Shown here piece after piece: positions 23,441 to 32,014 of a stretch of 64,000 nucleotides of DNA (its first letter is position 1; every line of letters begins with the position of its first letter). Both the position numbers and the translations under genes were made by a program. Source of the stretch: Geothrix edaphica (GTDB taxonomy: Bacteria; Acidobacteriota; Holophagae; Holophagales; Holophagaceae); contig NZ_BSDC01000001.1 in NCBI RefSeq assembly GCF_030268045.1, positions 1,054,001-1,118,000 on the forward strand, written 5' to 3'. Under the pieces are notes generated by a model that did no database searches, was not told where the DNA came from, and saw only the letters and a program-made list of their open reading frames with translations.

Positions 23441-25693
23441 ATGAGTCGTAAACAGGAAGCCCTCGATTACCATTCGCAGGGACGGAAGGGAAAGATCGAG
23501 GTTGTCGCCACCAAGCCCTGTTCGACCGCCCGCGATCTGGCCAACGCGTATTCCCCAGGTGTGGCGGAGCCCTGCCTGGAGATCGAGAAGAACCCCGAGG
23601 ACGCCTACAAGTACACCGCCAAGGGCAACCTGGTGGCCGTGATCTCCAACGGCACCGCCGTGCTGGGCCTGGGCAACATCGGCGCCCTGGCCGGCAAGCC
23701 CGTGATGGAAGGCAAGGGGGTGCTCTTCAAGCGCTTCGCCGACATCGACGTGTTCGACATTGAAGTGAACGAGCTGGACATCGACCGCTTCTGCCAGGTG
23801 GTGAAGGCGCTGGAGCCCACTTTCGGCGGCGTGAACCTCGAGGACATCAAGGCCCCCGAGTGCTTCGAGATCGAGACCCGCCTGAAGAAGGAGATGAACA
23901 TCCCCGTCTTCCACGATGACCAGCACGGCACCGCCATCATCAGCACCGCGGCCCTGATGAACGCCTCAGAAATCGTGAAGAAGAAGCTGAGCGACATGAA
24001 GGTGGTGTTCAGCGGCGCCGGGGCCTCGGCCATCGCCTGCGCCAACATGATGGTCGCCGCCGGCGTGAAGCTCGAAAACCTGTGGCTCTGCGACACCAAG
24101 GGCCTGGTCTACACGGGCCGCACCGAGGGCATGAACAAGTACAAGGACAAGTTCGCCAAGCCCAGCGAGTGGCGCACCCTGGCCGACACCATCGTGAACG
24201 CGGATGTGTTCGTGGGCTGCTCCAGCAAGGGCGCGCTGACGCCCGAGATGCTGCTGAGCATGGCCAAGAACCCCATCGTCTTCGCCCTGGCCAACCCTGA
24301 TCCCGAGATCGACTACCCCACCGCGAAGGCCACCCGCGACGACATCATCCTGGCCACGGGTCGCAGCGACTACCCGAACCAGGTGAACAACGTCCTGGGC
24401 TTCCCCTTCATCTTCCGCGGCGCTCTGGATGTGCGCGCCTCGGAGATCAACGAGCCGATGAAGCTGGCCGCCGCCAAGGCCCTGGCCGCCCTGGCCAAGG
24501 AAGAGGTTCCGGATTCCGTGGTGAAGGCCTACTCGGGCCAGAAGTTCACCTTCGGCCCCGAATACATCATCCCCAAGCCCTTCGATCCCCGCGTGCTCCT
24601 GTGGGTGGCCCCGGCCGTCGCCAAGGCCGCCATGGAGACGGGCGTGGCGAAGCAGCCCATCGCCGACATGCAGGCCTACAAGGAGCGCCTCGAGGGGCTC
24701 CAGGGCCGCAGCAAGGACGTGATCCGCAGCGTGGTCCATCGCGCCAAGGCCAACCCCAAGCGCGTGGTCTTCCCCGAGGGCGACCATCCGCTGATCCTCC
24801 AGGCTGTCTCTCAGATGGTGGATGAGGGCATCTGCATTCCCATCCTGGTGGGCGACCCCGTCAAGGTGAAGGCCGTGGCCGCCGGTCACGGCATCTCCGT
24901 GGACGGCATCGAGATCCTGGATCCGGCCACCGTGACCTGGCGCAAGGAGGCGGAGGACGCCTTCCTGGACCTGCGGAAGCGCCGCGGCGTCACCCGTGAC
25001 GAAGCGGGCCGCAAGCTTCAGGAACGCATCTACTTCGGTGCCATGATGTGCCGCATGGGCAAGGCCGATGGGCTGATCGCGGGCCTGACGATGTACTACC
25101 CCGACACCATCCGCCCCTGCCTGGAGGTCATCGGCACCCGCAAGGGCGTCAAGCGCGTCTGCGGCGTCTACACCATGGTGCTGAAGAACCGCGTGCTGTT
25201 CTTCTCCGATACGACCATGAACATCGAGCCCAGCAGCGAGGAGCTGGCTGAGATCGCCCTGCTCACCGCGGACCTGGCGAAGGACACCTTCGGCATGGAA
25301 CCCCAGGTCGCCATGCTCTCCTTCTCCGACTTCGGCAGCGTGGAGCACCCCCTGGTCCGCAAGGTCCAGAAGGCCGTGGAGATCGTGAAGACCACCCGCC
25401 CCGGCCTCAAGTGCGACGGCGAGATGCAGGCCGACACCGCCCTGGGCGACGGCATCCTGTCCGAGAACTACCCCTGGGTGGACCTCCCGGGCGGGCCGAA
25501 CGTGTTGATCTTCCCCGACCTCACCAGCGGCAACATCGGCTACAAGCTGGTGCAGCGGCTGGCGGGCGCTGAGGTCATCGGTCCCATCACCTGCGGCATG
25601 GCGGCTCCGGTCCACGTGCTCCAGCGGCACAGCGACATGAACGACATCATCCACCTCACGGCGCTCACCGTCGTGGAGGCGCAGCAGAAGTAG
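23441..25693 (+). CDS. maeB: NADP-dependent malic enzyme with a phosphotransacetylase-like domain
   Basis: This 750-residue fusion has an N-terminal malic enzyme (residues 1-430) and a C-terminal phosphate acetyl/butyryltransferase domain (about 430-750), as in MaeB. It decarboxylates malate to pyruvate with NADP reduction. The C-terminal domain in this family usually regulates rather than transfers acetyl groups. Key parts are YSPGVAEPCL, VFHDDQHGTAII, VFSGAGASAIACA and, in the second domain, VVFPEGDHPLIL. The ATG at 23441 is used because AAGGAG sits 7 nt upstream. A GTG two codons earlier is too close to it. Confidence 0.96.
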   Translation: MSRKQEALDYHSQGRKGKIEVVATKPCSTARDLANAYSPGVAEPCLEIEKNPEDAYKYTAKGNLVAVISNGTAVLGLGNIGALAGKPVMEGKGVLFKRFADIDVFDIEVNELDIDRFCQVVKALEPTFGGVNLEDIKAPECFEIETRLKKEMNIPVFHDDQHGTAIISTAALMNASEIVKKKLSDMKVVFSGAGASAIACANMMVAAGVKLENLWLCDTKGLVYTGRTEGMNKYKDKFAKPSEWRTLADTIVNADVFVGCSSKGALTPEMLLSMAKNPIVFALANPDPEIDYPTAKATRDDIILATGRSDYPNQVNNVLGFPFIFRGALDVRASEINEPMKLAAAKALAALAKEEVPDSVVKAYSGQKFTFGPEYIIPKPFDPRVLLWVAPAVAKAAMETGVAKQPIADMQAYKERLEGLQGRSKDVIRSVVHRAKANPKRVVFPEGDHPLILQAVSQMVDEGICIPILVGDPVKVKAVAAGHGISVDGIEILDPATVTWRKEAEDAFLDLRKRRGVTRDEAGRKLQERIYFGAMMCRMGKADGLIAGLTMYYPDTIRPCLEVIGTRKGVKRVCGVYTMVLKNRVLFFSDTTMNIEPSSEELAEIALLTADLAKDTFGMEPQVAMLSFSDFGSVEHPLVRKVQKAVEIVKTTRPGLKCDGEMQADTALGDGILSENYPWVDLPGGPNVLIFPDLTSGNIGYKLVQRLAGAEVIGPITCGMAAPVHVLQRHSDMNDIIHLTALTVVEAQQK

Positions 25694-25716
25694 CTGTCAG
25701 TCACCAGCTTTCAGTC

Positions 25717-25736
25717 GCGGGGCCTTCGGGCCCCGC
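25717..25736. terminator. Bidirectional intrinsic terminator between maeB and the SirB1-like gene
   Basis: GCGGGGCC and GGCCCCGC form an 8-bp perfect stem closed by a stable TTCG tetraloop. A T-rich stretch follows on the plus strand. It abuts the stop codon of the convergent gene. Confidence 0.8.
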
Positions 25737-26528
25737 TTACTTTTCCAGCTGCTGGAGCCAGGTCTGGAGCTCGGGATCGGGATCGGGGCTGAGGCGCAGG
25801 GCTTCGCGGAGATCCCGGAGGGCCGGTCCGGGCTCGTCCCGCTGGAGGTGCACGAAGGCGCGCTCCTTGTGGACCCGGGCATCCTCCGGGTCCAGCAGGA
25901 TCAGGTGGGTGGCCGTCCAGAGGGCCTCCTCCCAGTCCTCGGCGTGCATGAAGCGCAGGTGGAGGTTGCGCACCAGGCGGACGAGGATCTGGCGGTCCGT
26001 GGCGGGCCTCAGCATGTCCGGGTGGAAGGTGACGCGGCCGGCGCTGGCGGCCCGCACCAGGGCGGCCCCGGCCTCCTCGCCCACGGCGCACCCGCGGTTG
26101 AAGGGGTCGAAGCAGAGCAGGGCGGGTCCGGTGCGCAGGGCGGCGATGAAGTGCCCGGGCAGGCCCACGCCCACGGCGTCGAAGCCGAGGCGGCGCGCCA
26201 GATCGATCCAGAGGATGGACAGAGCGATGGGCAGTCCCTTGCGCCTTGCCACCACGGCCGGGAGCAGCGCGTTCAGGGGGTCATCGTAGGTCTCGCGGTC
26301 GCCCTCGAAGCCCAGCTCGACGAAGAGCATGTGGTTCAGGGCCTCCAGGGCCTTGGCGGTATCCCAGGGCAGGGGCATGCGCCCGGCGAGGTCGAAGGCC
26401 CACTCATTCAGCAGCATGACCACCGGCGCCGGGTCGGGATCCTCCAGGGCCGGGGCCACCGCGTGGATGGCGCCTTCGGCCAGGTTCCGGCACTGCGGGT
26501 CGAGGCGAAGGTATTCGAGCAGGGACAT
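25737..26528 (-). CDS. SirB1-like transglutaminase-fold protein with TPR tail
   Basis: This 263-residue protein matches the SirB1/YchA group: LNEWAFDLAG, LNHMLFVELGF, DPLNALLPAVVARRKGLPIALSILWIDLARRLGF and GLPGHFIAAL, then a TPR-like C-terminus. The fold is transglutaminase-like, but the catalytic Cys is missing: the position before PI-SL reads GLPIALSIL, so activity is unlikely. Function unknown; in other bacteria it sits near prfA/prmC. Its start overlaps the preceding gene's stop by 1 nt. Confidence 0.88.
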   Translation of the reverse strand: MSLLEYLRLDPQCRNLAEGAIHAVAPALEDPDPAPVVMLLNEWAFDLAGRMPLPWDTAKALEALNHMLFVELGFEGDRETYDDPLNALLPAVVARRKGLPIALSILWIDLARRLGFDAVGVGLPGHFIAALRTGPALLCFDPFNRGCAVGEEAGAALVRAASAGRVTFHPDMLRPATDRQILVRLVRNLHLRFMHAEDWEEALWTATHLILLDPEDARVHKERAFVHLQRDEPGPALRDLREALRLSPDPDPELQTWLQQLEK

Positions 26529-27025
26529 CAGCCCCGCCGGCGGATCACCGCGCGGGCCACCAGGGCCGCCGCCACCAGGCCCACGGCGCCCCAGGACCAG
26601 TTCATCCAGGAGCTGGTGGCGGCCTGGACTTTCCGGGTCTCCTCCGCCTTCCGGGCGTTCTCCTCGATCGAGATCTTGGACTGGGCTTCCCGGGCGTCCT
26701 TCACGGCCTTCTGGGCTGATTCGCGGGAGGCCTGCAGGTCCTTGGCCCCGGCCTCCTGCTCCTCCTGGATGCCGAGCACCGCGACATGCTCATGGGATCT
26801 GGCCTGGGCCTTGGGAGGTGTGCTCGCGGGCACGGCCTCCGTGTCATCGCTGCCGGAGACCGGGCCCTGGTTGGCGTCCAGCGACTCGGTGAGGGCCTGG
26901 AGGTCCTCGCGCAGGCCCTGGAGCACCTGGTTCTGGCGGTGGAGCTGGGCGCCCTGCAGCCACAGCATGAGCAGCTGGGCGGCCAGGAGACAGGGGATGG
27001 TCCATCGGAGGGCGGGGCGAGTCAT
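26528..27025 (-). CDS. Membrane protein with a coiled-coil middle
   Basis: This 165-residue protein has one N-terminal membrane helix (WTIPCLLAAQLLMLWLQGA), a Glu/Ala/Lys-rich coiled coil (residues 80-135, including EEQEAGAKDLQASRESAQKA) and a C-terminal membrane helix before RAVIRRRG. The topology suggests a loop in the periplasm spanned by two helices. No family is recognised. It overlaps the phosphatase gene upstream by 4 nt (ATGA) and the SirB1-like gene by 1 nt, so it is part of a three-gene operon. Confidence 0.75.
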   Translation of the reverse strand: MTRPALRWTIPCLLAAQLLMLWLQGAQLHRQNQVLQGLREDLQALTESLDANQGPVSGSDDTEAVPASTPPKAQARSHEHVAVLGIQEEQEAGAKDLQASRESAQKAVKDAREAQSKISIEENARKAEETRKVQAATSSWMNWSWGAVGLVAAALVARAVIRRRG

Positions 27026-29580
27026 GGGTGCTCCCTTCCCAGGATAAACAGAGTCCGGTCATCCCGGTTCTGGGTATCAAATGCCGCTACATCCCGGAAG
27101 ACCGCTTCACAGGCCGCCCGGGGGCTGCCCGTGCCCCAGAGCCGGCGGAGCTGGCCGCACAGGCGGGCGACGCCGTAGAGCTCGCCCTCCCGGTTCATGG
27201 CCTCGGAGAGCCCGTCGCTGTAGAGCACCAGCCAGCCCTTGGGAGGCAGGGTCCCCTCGACGACCTCCCAGTCACCGGGGCCCGCCGGGCGCAGGCCAAG
27301 GCCGCGGCCGTGGGGCGCCATCTCGGTGAAGCAGTCCTCGGCGACCCCTTGCAGCAGCAGGGCGCCGGGGTGGCCGGCCCGGGCCAGCCGGTAGTGGCCC
27401 TGGTCGTTCCACTCCAGCAGGACCAGGGTGAGGAAGCCCCGCTGCCCCAGCAGCTGGCGGAGGGTGTGATCCAGGGAGCAGAGCATCTCCTCCAGGCCCT
27501 GGTCCTCGCGCTGGGCGGCCTGCTCCAGCAGGGCGGTGGCCTGGGCCATGTAGAGGGCCGCGGCGAGGCCCTTGCCGCAGACGTCGCCCACGGCCGCCAG
27601 CCAGTTGCCGCTGGGCCGCCGCTTGACGAAGAGCAGGTCGCCGCCGGTCTCCTGGGCGGGTTCCAGGCGCAGGGCCACCTGGAAACCGGGAATGGGCGGC
27701 AGGTGCGAGGTGATGAGCCCCTCCTGGATGCGCCGGGCGGTCTCCAGTTCCTGGCTGAGGCGCTCCTGGGCCAGCAGGCGCTGGTGCATCACGGCCGTTT
27801 CCAGCACCTGTCCCGCGGCCAGGGCCACCTCGCGCAGCAGCTCGCGATCCTCGCGGCCGTAGTTCAGCTCGGCGTACTTGCCGCCCAGCAGCACGGCGCT
27901 GTGGGGGTGGTCCCCCGCCAGGATGAGCAGGAGCAGCTGGGCTTCCAGGGCGTCCACATGGGCCCGGAGGCCCTCCCCCTGCTCCCGGATCCAGTCGGCC
28001 TCCTCGCTGCCCAGGCCCAGCACCAGCTCCCGGTTCTCCCGGGCCAGGCGGAGCAGGCCTGGGGGCAGCCGCAGGGGCTGGGGCGGGAAGTGCACCCGCC
28101 GGTCGTCCCGGTCCATGGTCTCGGCGGCGGGCAGGAGGAACTGGCGCGACTCGATGGGCAGCACCTGCAGGAATTGCGGCTGGAAGGCCTCGTCGAGGGC
28201 CCGCTGCAGGGACTTCAGCAGCGCCTCCTCGCTGAAGCGTTTCCGGGGCTCCCGCACGGCGCTCAGGGCGATCTCGCGGGTGCTGGAGAAGTCCCGCCGG
28301 AAGCGGCGGCGGATGCCCTTCAGCAGGCGGCGCAGGGTCCAGCCCAGGGGCAGGGCCAGCAGACCGATGAGGGCCCCCGCCCAGCCCGGCGGGATGGAGG
28401 ACAGGTGGGAGAAGGCCCAGGCCAGACCCCCCAGGTAGCCCGCCACCGTCAGCGCCAGGATGGCCATGTAGCTCACCCACCGCAGCAGCACCTTCTGCAC
28501 CTCGAAGAGGCCGTGGCGGAAGATGGCGAAGGCGAAGCTCAGCGGCAGCAGGGGGGCCGGCAGCATGAAGATGAAGACCTGCCGGCGGAAGAGTAGGCTG
28601 CCTCCGAACCGGGCCCGGAGCACGGTCCAGGCCAGCAGATCCAGGCAGAGCACCGCCGCCACGATGAGGGAGGGCCGTAGGGCCCGGCGTAGCCGCTCGT
28701 GGGTCCGGAAGGTGCCCACCAGGAAGAACCCGAGGCCCGCCAGGGCCGCCGCGGCGTAGAGCGGGATGGGCAGGAACCCGAAGAGGTTCAGCGTCGCTTT
28801 GAGGAGGCCCTCGGGCGGCGCGCCGGCCGGGGTGCGGAGCGCGCCGTCGCTGAGGGTGACCCAGAGGCGGAGGAGGAACTGCGCCAGGGCCATCAGCGCG
28901 AAGATCCCGTAGACGGCCTGGAGGAAGCGCCGGTTCTTCCGCAGGTGGAAGGGGTGCGGGAAGCGCAGGAAGAAGTGGATCCACAGCGGGGGCAGGAGGG
29001 CCGCCGTGAGGGACGCCATGAGGCTCACGGCGATCCGCATGGCCGTCGGGGCGTTCAGCCCCACGGTGGCGCCGGACAGCAGCAGCGCCGTGGCCGCCAG
29101 GTAGAAGAAGTGCCGCGAGGTCTTGCGCTCGGGCGCCGACAGCACCACCAGCAGGGCGATGGCCCAGGCGAGGATGCCGTTCAGCAGCAGGGCCACCTGC
29201 TCCAGGTCGAGGGGCTTCACCAGGCGCAGGGGCAGCAGGATCTGACGGCCCTGGCGCTTCACGGTGTAGATCAGGATGGTGCCCTGGGACTTGGCGTTGA
29301 TGAACCGCTGGGCCTTGAGGGTGCCCTCCAGCGTGGGCTCGAAGGCCCGGCCCTGGATCTTCACCAGCTCGTCACCCTCGAGGAGGCCCGCCTCCTCGGC
29401 CACGCCGTCCGGCAGGATCTCGCGGATGACGATCTTCCCGTTCTCCACGATCCAGGAGCACTGGTCGTCCGAGGCGGCGTACACCCACTGGTTGAGCCCG
29501 AAGGACCCCAGGGCCAGCGTGAGGCAGGCGAAGCTGATCCACAGCAGGCGCCAGCGGATGCGTTTGAGGTAGGGGTTCAT
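27022..29580 (-). CDS. Membrane PDZ-domain protein with C-terminal PP2C/SpoIIE phosphatase
   Basis: This 852-residue protein shows an N-terminal membrane helix, a PDZ domain in the periplasm (IREILPDGVAEEAGLLEGDELVKIQGR, about 50-120), a block of seven or eight membrane helices (about 125-400), a cytoplasmic GAF-like region, then a linker helix (QELETARRIQEGLI) leading to a SpoIIE/RsbU phosphatase domain. The phosphatase motifs ETGGDLLFV, VGDVCGKGLAAAL, LYSDGLSEAMN and the final DDRTLFIL are intact. Such proteins dephosphorylate anti-anti-sigma factors. No partner is adjacent. Divergent from the SDR gene within 26 nt. Confidence 0.93.
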   Translation of the reverse strand: MNPYLKRIRWRLLWISFACLTLALGSFGLNQWVYAASDDQCSWIVENGKIVIREILPDGVAEEAGLLEGDELVKIQGRAFEPTLEGTLKAQRFINAKSQGTILIYTVKRQGRQILLPLRLVKPLDLEQVALLLNGILAWAIALLVVLSAPERKTSRHFFYLAATALLLSGATVGLNAPTAMRIAVSLMASLTAALLPPLWIHFFLRFPHPFHLRKNRRFLQAVYGIFALMALAQFLLRLWVTLSDGALRTPAGAPPEGLLKATLNLFGFLPIPLYAAAALAGLGFFLVGTFRTHERLRRALRPSLIVAAVLCLDLLAWTVLRARFGGSLLFRRQVFIFMLPAPLLPLSFAFAIFRHGLFEVQKVLLRWVSYMAILALTVAGYLGGLAWAFSHLSSIPPGWAGALIGLLALPLGWTLRRLLKGIRRRFRRDFSSTREIALSAVREPRKRFSEEALLKSLQRALDEAFQPQFLQVLPIESRQFLLPAAETMDRDDRRVHFPPQPLRLPPGLLRLARENRELVLGLGSEEADWIREQGEGLRAHVDALEAQLLLLILAGDHPHSAVLLGGKYAELNYGREDRELLREVALAAGQVLETAVMHQRLLAQERLSQELETARRIQEGLITSHLPPIPGFQVALRLEPAQETGGDLLFVKRRPSGNWLAAVGDVCGKGLAAALYMAQATALLEQAAQREDQGLEEMLCSLDHTLRQLLGQRGFLTLVLLEWNDQGHYRLARAGHPGALLLQGVAEDCFTEMAPHGRGLGLRPAGPGDWEVVEGTLPPKGWLVLYSDGLSEAMNREGELYGVARLCGQLRRLWGTGSPRAACEAVFRDVAAFDTQNRDDRTLFILGREHP

Positions 29581-29605
29581 GGGACCTTTGTGGAAGAATG
29601 CCCCG

Positions 29606-30340
29606 ATGGAGCGGATCTCGCGGAACGACAGGCCCTGCTGGGTGCTGGTGGGGGGACGGCGGCGGCTCGGCCGGGCCCTGGCGGAGGATCTGGCCCGGGA
29701 TCATGACCTGGTGCTGACCAGCTCGGAACCCTGGGGTGGAGAGGCGTGGATGGAGGCTCTGTCGAAGACGGCGGGGATCCGGACACTTGTGTGGAATGCA
29801 GAGAGCCCGGAACTGAGTTCCAGAATCATGGCAGATCTGGAGGGCCTGAAGGCGGAGGGCTGGGTGATTTCCGGCGCCGTGCTGCTGGCCGGGACCTTCC
29901 CGGAGCAGCCCCTCGGCGCCTGGACGCCGGCCTTGCTCGAGGCCACCTGGCGCCTGAACCTCAGCTTCCCCTTTCTCGGCGCCCAGGCCCTGGCGCCGCA
30001 CCTCACAGACGGTGCCTGCCTACAGCTCCTGCTGGACACCTCCATCCACCATCCCTGGCTCAAGCGCCTGCCCTACAGCGCCGCCAAGGCCGGACTGGCG
30101 GCGCTGGTGCCGGGCCTGGCCCAGCTGCTGGCGCCGAAGGTGCGCGTGGTGGGTCACGCCCTGGGGGCGATCCTGCCCGCCGAGGGCAGCGACGAGGCCT
30201 TCCTGGCCGGCCGCACCCTGCTCAAGCGCCTGGGCGACCCCGCCGACCTCTGCCGCGCCGTCCGCTACGCCGCCGACAGCCCCTTCCTCACGGGGGAGAT
30301 CATGACGCTGGACGGCGGGCGGCGCTGGGTGGACCGATGA
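29606..30340 (+). CDS. Short-chain dehydrogenase/reductase, FolM-like
   Basis: This 244-residue SDR has the NAD(P) loop LVGGRRRLGRALAEDLA and the YSAAK catalytic Tyr/Lys (RLPYSAAKAGLAALVPG), with a Ser in DTSIHHP. The Arg-rich loop, short length and C-terminal LLKRLGDPADLCRAVRY..FLTGEIMTLDGGRRW resemble pteridine or dihydromonapterin reductases (FolM). Coupling to queE supports a pterin-related role, since both use the GTP-derived pterin pathway. The ATG at 29606 is chosen because the ATG at 29579 would overlap the divergent gene's start. Confidence 0.85.
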   Translation: MERISRNDRPCWVLVGGRRRLGRALAEDLARDHDLVLTSSEPWGGEAWMEALSKTAGIRTLVWNAESPELSSRIMADLEGLKAEGWVISGAVLLAGTFPEQPLGAWTPALLEATWRLNLSFPFLGAQALAPHLTDGACLQLLLDTSIHHPWLKRLPYSAAKAGLAALVPGLAQLLAPKVRVVGHALGAILPAEGSDEAFLAGRTLLKRLGDPADLCRAVRYAADSPFLTGEIMTLDGGRRWVDR

Positions 30341-31005
30341 AATTCAAGGTCAATGAGGTGTTCCATTCCATCCAGGGCGAGGGCGCCCGGATCGGCCGCC
30401 CCTGCCTGTTCATCCGCCTCACGGGCTGCCCGCTGCGCTGCACCTACTGCGACACCGAGTACGCCTTCTACGACGGCACGATGCGGGACCTGGACGACCT
30501 GCTGGAGGAGGTGAAGCGGCGCCTCGGGCCGCCCGTGAAGGGCCCCAGCGCCCCCTTCGTGGAGCTCACCGGAGGCGAGCCCCTGGCCCATCCCCAGGCC
30601 CCGGAGCTGCTGCGCTCCCTGCTGGACCTGGGCTACGAGGTGGCCCTGGAGACGGCGGGGGCCCACGACCTGGCCCCCGTGCCCCGGGAGGTCATCAAGA
30701 TCGTGGACCGCAAGACCCCCGGTAGCGGCGAGTCCCACCGGTGGCTGGAGTCCAACCTCGATCACATGGTTCCCGGCCAGGACGAGCTGAAGTTCGTCCT
30801 CTGCGACCAGGCCGACTACGCCTGGGCCAAGGCCTGGTGCGCCGAACGCGAGGTGTGGGACCACCTGGAAGTCCTCTTCAGCCCCGTCTGGGGCAGCCTC
30901 GACCCCGCCTGGCTCGCCGGGCAGGTTGTCGCCGATGGCCTGCCCGTGCGCGTCCAGGTGCAGCTGCACAAGGTCATCTGGGGGGCGGAGAAGAAGGGCG
31001 TGTAG
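30337..31005 (+). CDS. queE: 7-carboxy-7-deazaguanine synthase
   Basis: This 222-residue radical SAM enzyme converts carboxytetrahydropterin to 7-carboxy-7-deazaguanine in queuosine synthesis. The motif FHSIQGEGARIGRPC leads to the cluster site C-P-L-R-C-T-Y-C (CxxxCxxC). ELTGGEPLAHPQ is the SAM-binding GGE motif. The start overlaps the SDR stop (ATGA). No queC, queD or queF is in the window. Downstream, the gene ends at the edge of the AT-richer island. Confidence 0.95.
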   Translation: MKFKVNEVFHSIQGEGARIGRPCLFIRLTGCPLRCTYCDTEYAFYDGTMRDLDDLLEEVKRRLGPPVKGPSAPFVELTGGEPLAHPQAPELLRSLLDLGYEVALETAGAHDLAPVPREVIKIVDRKTPGSGESHRWLESNLDHMVPGQDELKFVLCDQADYAWAKAWCAEREVWDHLEVLFSPVWGSLDPAWLAGQVVADGLPVRVQVQLHKVIWGAEKKGV

Positions 31006-31039
31006 CAGATGGTCGGGGCGCCGGGGCTGACGAGCCGCA

Positions 31040-31426
31040 TCATTGGCCTTGAGGCGGCTGCCACAACTCGATCTTGTTCCCCTCTGGATCCATGACCCAG
31101 CCGAACAACCCGTACTCGGAATCGTCGATCTTATCGAGCACCTGGCAGCCCTCTTCCTTCAGGGCCTTGATCAAGGCGTGGAGGTCTTCCACTCGGTAGT
31201 TGACCATGAAGGGAGCAGAGCTCGGAGCGAAGTGGCTGCTCTCCTGCGGATCGATCAGCCAGGCCGTCGTGCCGGCCACCGGCTTGCCTTCGGCGTCGGT
31301 CCAGTCGAAGGCGGCTCCGCCCCAGGCCTGGACATCGATTCCCAGGTGCCGCTTGTACCAGGCCTGCAGGGCCGGGGCGTCCTTGGCCTTGAAGAAGATG
31401 CCGCCGATGCCTGTGACTCGTTTCAT
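31040..31426 (-). CDS. VOC (glyoxalase/bleomycin-resistance) family protein
   Basis: This 128-residue protein has two beta-alpha-beta-beta-beta modules: MKRVTGIGGIFFKAKDAPALQAWYKRHLGI, then the second starting MVNYRVEDLHALIKALKEEG and ending in the metal Glu of DPEGNKIELWQPP. VOC proteins are isomerases, dioxygenases or resistance proteins; the substrate is unknown. The start at 31426 follows GGAGGT. The base composition is lower in GC than the neighbours. VOC genes are common in integron cassettes, so it may be an acquired gene. Confidence 0.9.
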   Translation of the reverse strand: MKRVTGIGGIFFKAKDAPALQAWYKRHLGIDVQAWGGAAFDWTDAEGKPVAGTTAWLIDPQESSHFAPSSAPFMVNYRVEDLHALIKALKEEGCQVLDKIDDSEYGLFGWVMDPEGNKIELWQPPQGQ

Positions 31427-31463
31427 GGGACCTCCGAGGCGTGGTGGGGGTGAAGGGACTGTC

Positions 31464-31871
31464 TCATGAGTGGGCGGTTTTGATTTCAAGCAGCTTGGCC
31501 ACCGATGCCAAGTCATTCGAAGCATGGATGGAGAACCGGATGCCACGGCCTTCGGCGTAAGGCCTTGCTTCGAGAAGCAGCTTCTTGATCTCGTCGGGAA
31601 GCCAGCTGGCCATGGCGAGCTGGAACGCGCGCTCGCCGAGAATGATTGCTACCCAGACCGAACCCTTGTCAGGGGTGAGATAGAGCAGGGTTCTCTTCTT
31701 GTGCTGGAGCAGGCACATCTGGCCGAAGTCGGTTTTCGAAGGCTTCCAAGTCATCGTGAGCGGGCCATAGGCGGCTTCAACCTGGCTGATGATCCCATTC
31801 CAGATCGGCAACGCCGGACCCATGACGCCCTCGAGCTCAGCCATGGTTGGAGGTTTGGCGTTCACGGGCAT
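31464..31871 (-). CDS. DUF3788-like protein
   Basis: This 135-residue protein begins PPTMAELEGVMGPALPIWNGI and continues with TMTWKPSKTDFGQMCLLQHKKRTLLYLTPDKGSVWVAIILGERA, the pattern I know from DUF3788 proteins of unknown function. It lacks a signal peptide. Base composition is lower than the backbone. It precedes the VOC gene by 37 nt on the same strand and lies just beside an attC-like repeat. It may have come in as a cassette gene. The family call is from memory of the pattern. Confidence 0.72.
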   Translation of the reverse strand: MPVNAKPPTMAELEGVMGPALPIWNGIISQVEAAYGPLTMTWKPSKTDFGQMCLLQHKKRTLLYLTPDKGSVWVAIILGERAFQLAMASWLPDEIKKLLLEARPYAEGRGIRFSIHASNDLASVAKLLEIKTAHS

Positions 31872-31907
31872 GCGGGAAGCCTAATGAAGGACGCTGACCA
31901 GACTTGG

Positions 31908-32000
31908 CTGCATCGAGGCGAGGGGCGACGCCGAGGAAGCGGCATGTGGAGGGGGAGCGGAAGACAATGCCCGTGGGGCCGAGACGAGCGGAGGTCAGGC
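31908..32000 (-). repeat. attC-like repeat, copy 1
   Basis: A 93-bp segment aligns by hand with 32517-32611 at about three quarters identity, with a shared end CTGCATCGAGG. Read on the minus strand it begins GCCTGAC, a degenerate form of the RYYYAAC site in copy 2, then TCCGCTCGTCTCGG. It lies directly after a small minus-strand ORF, as copy 2 does. Confidence 0.7.
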
Positions 32001-32014
32001 CACCAGGAAGACCG

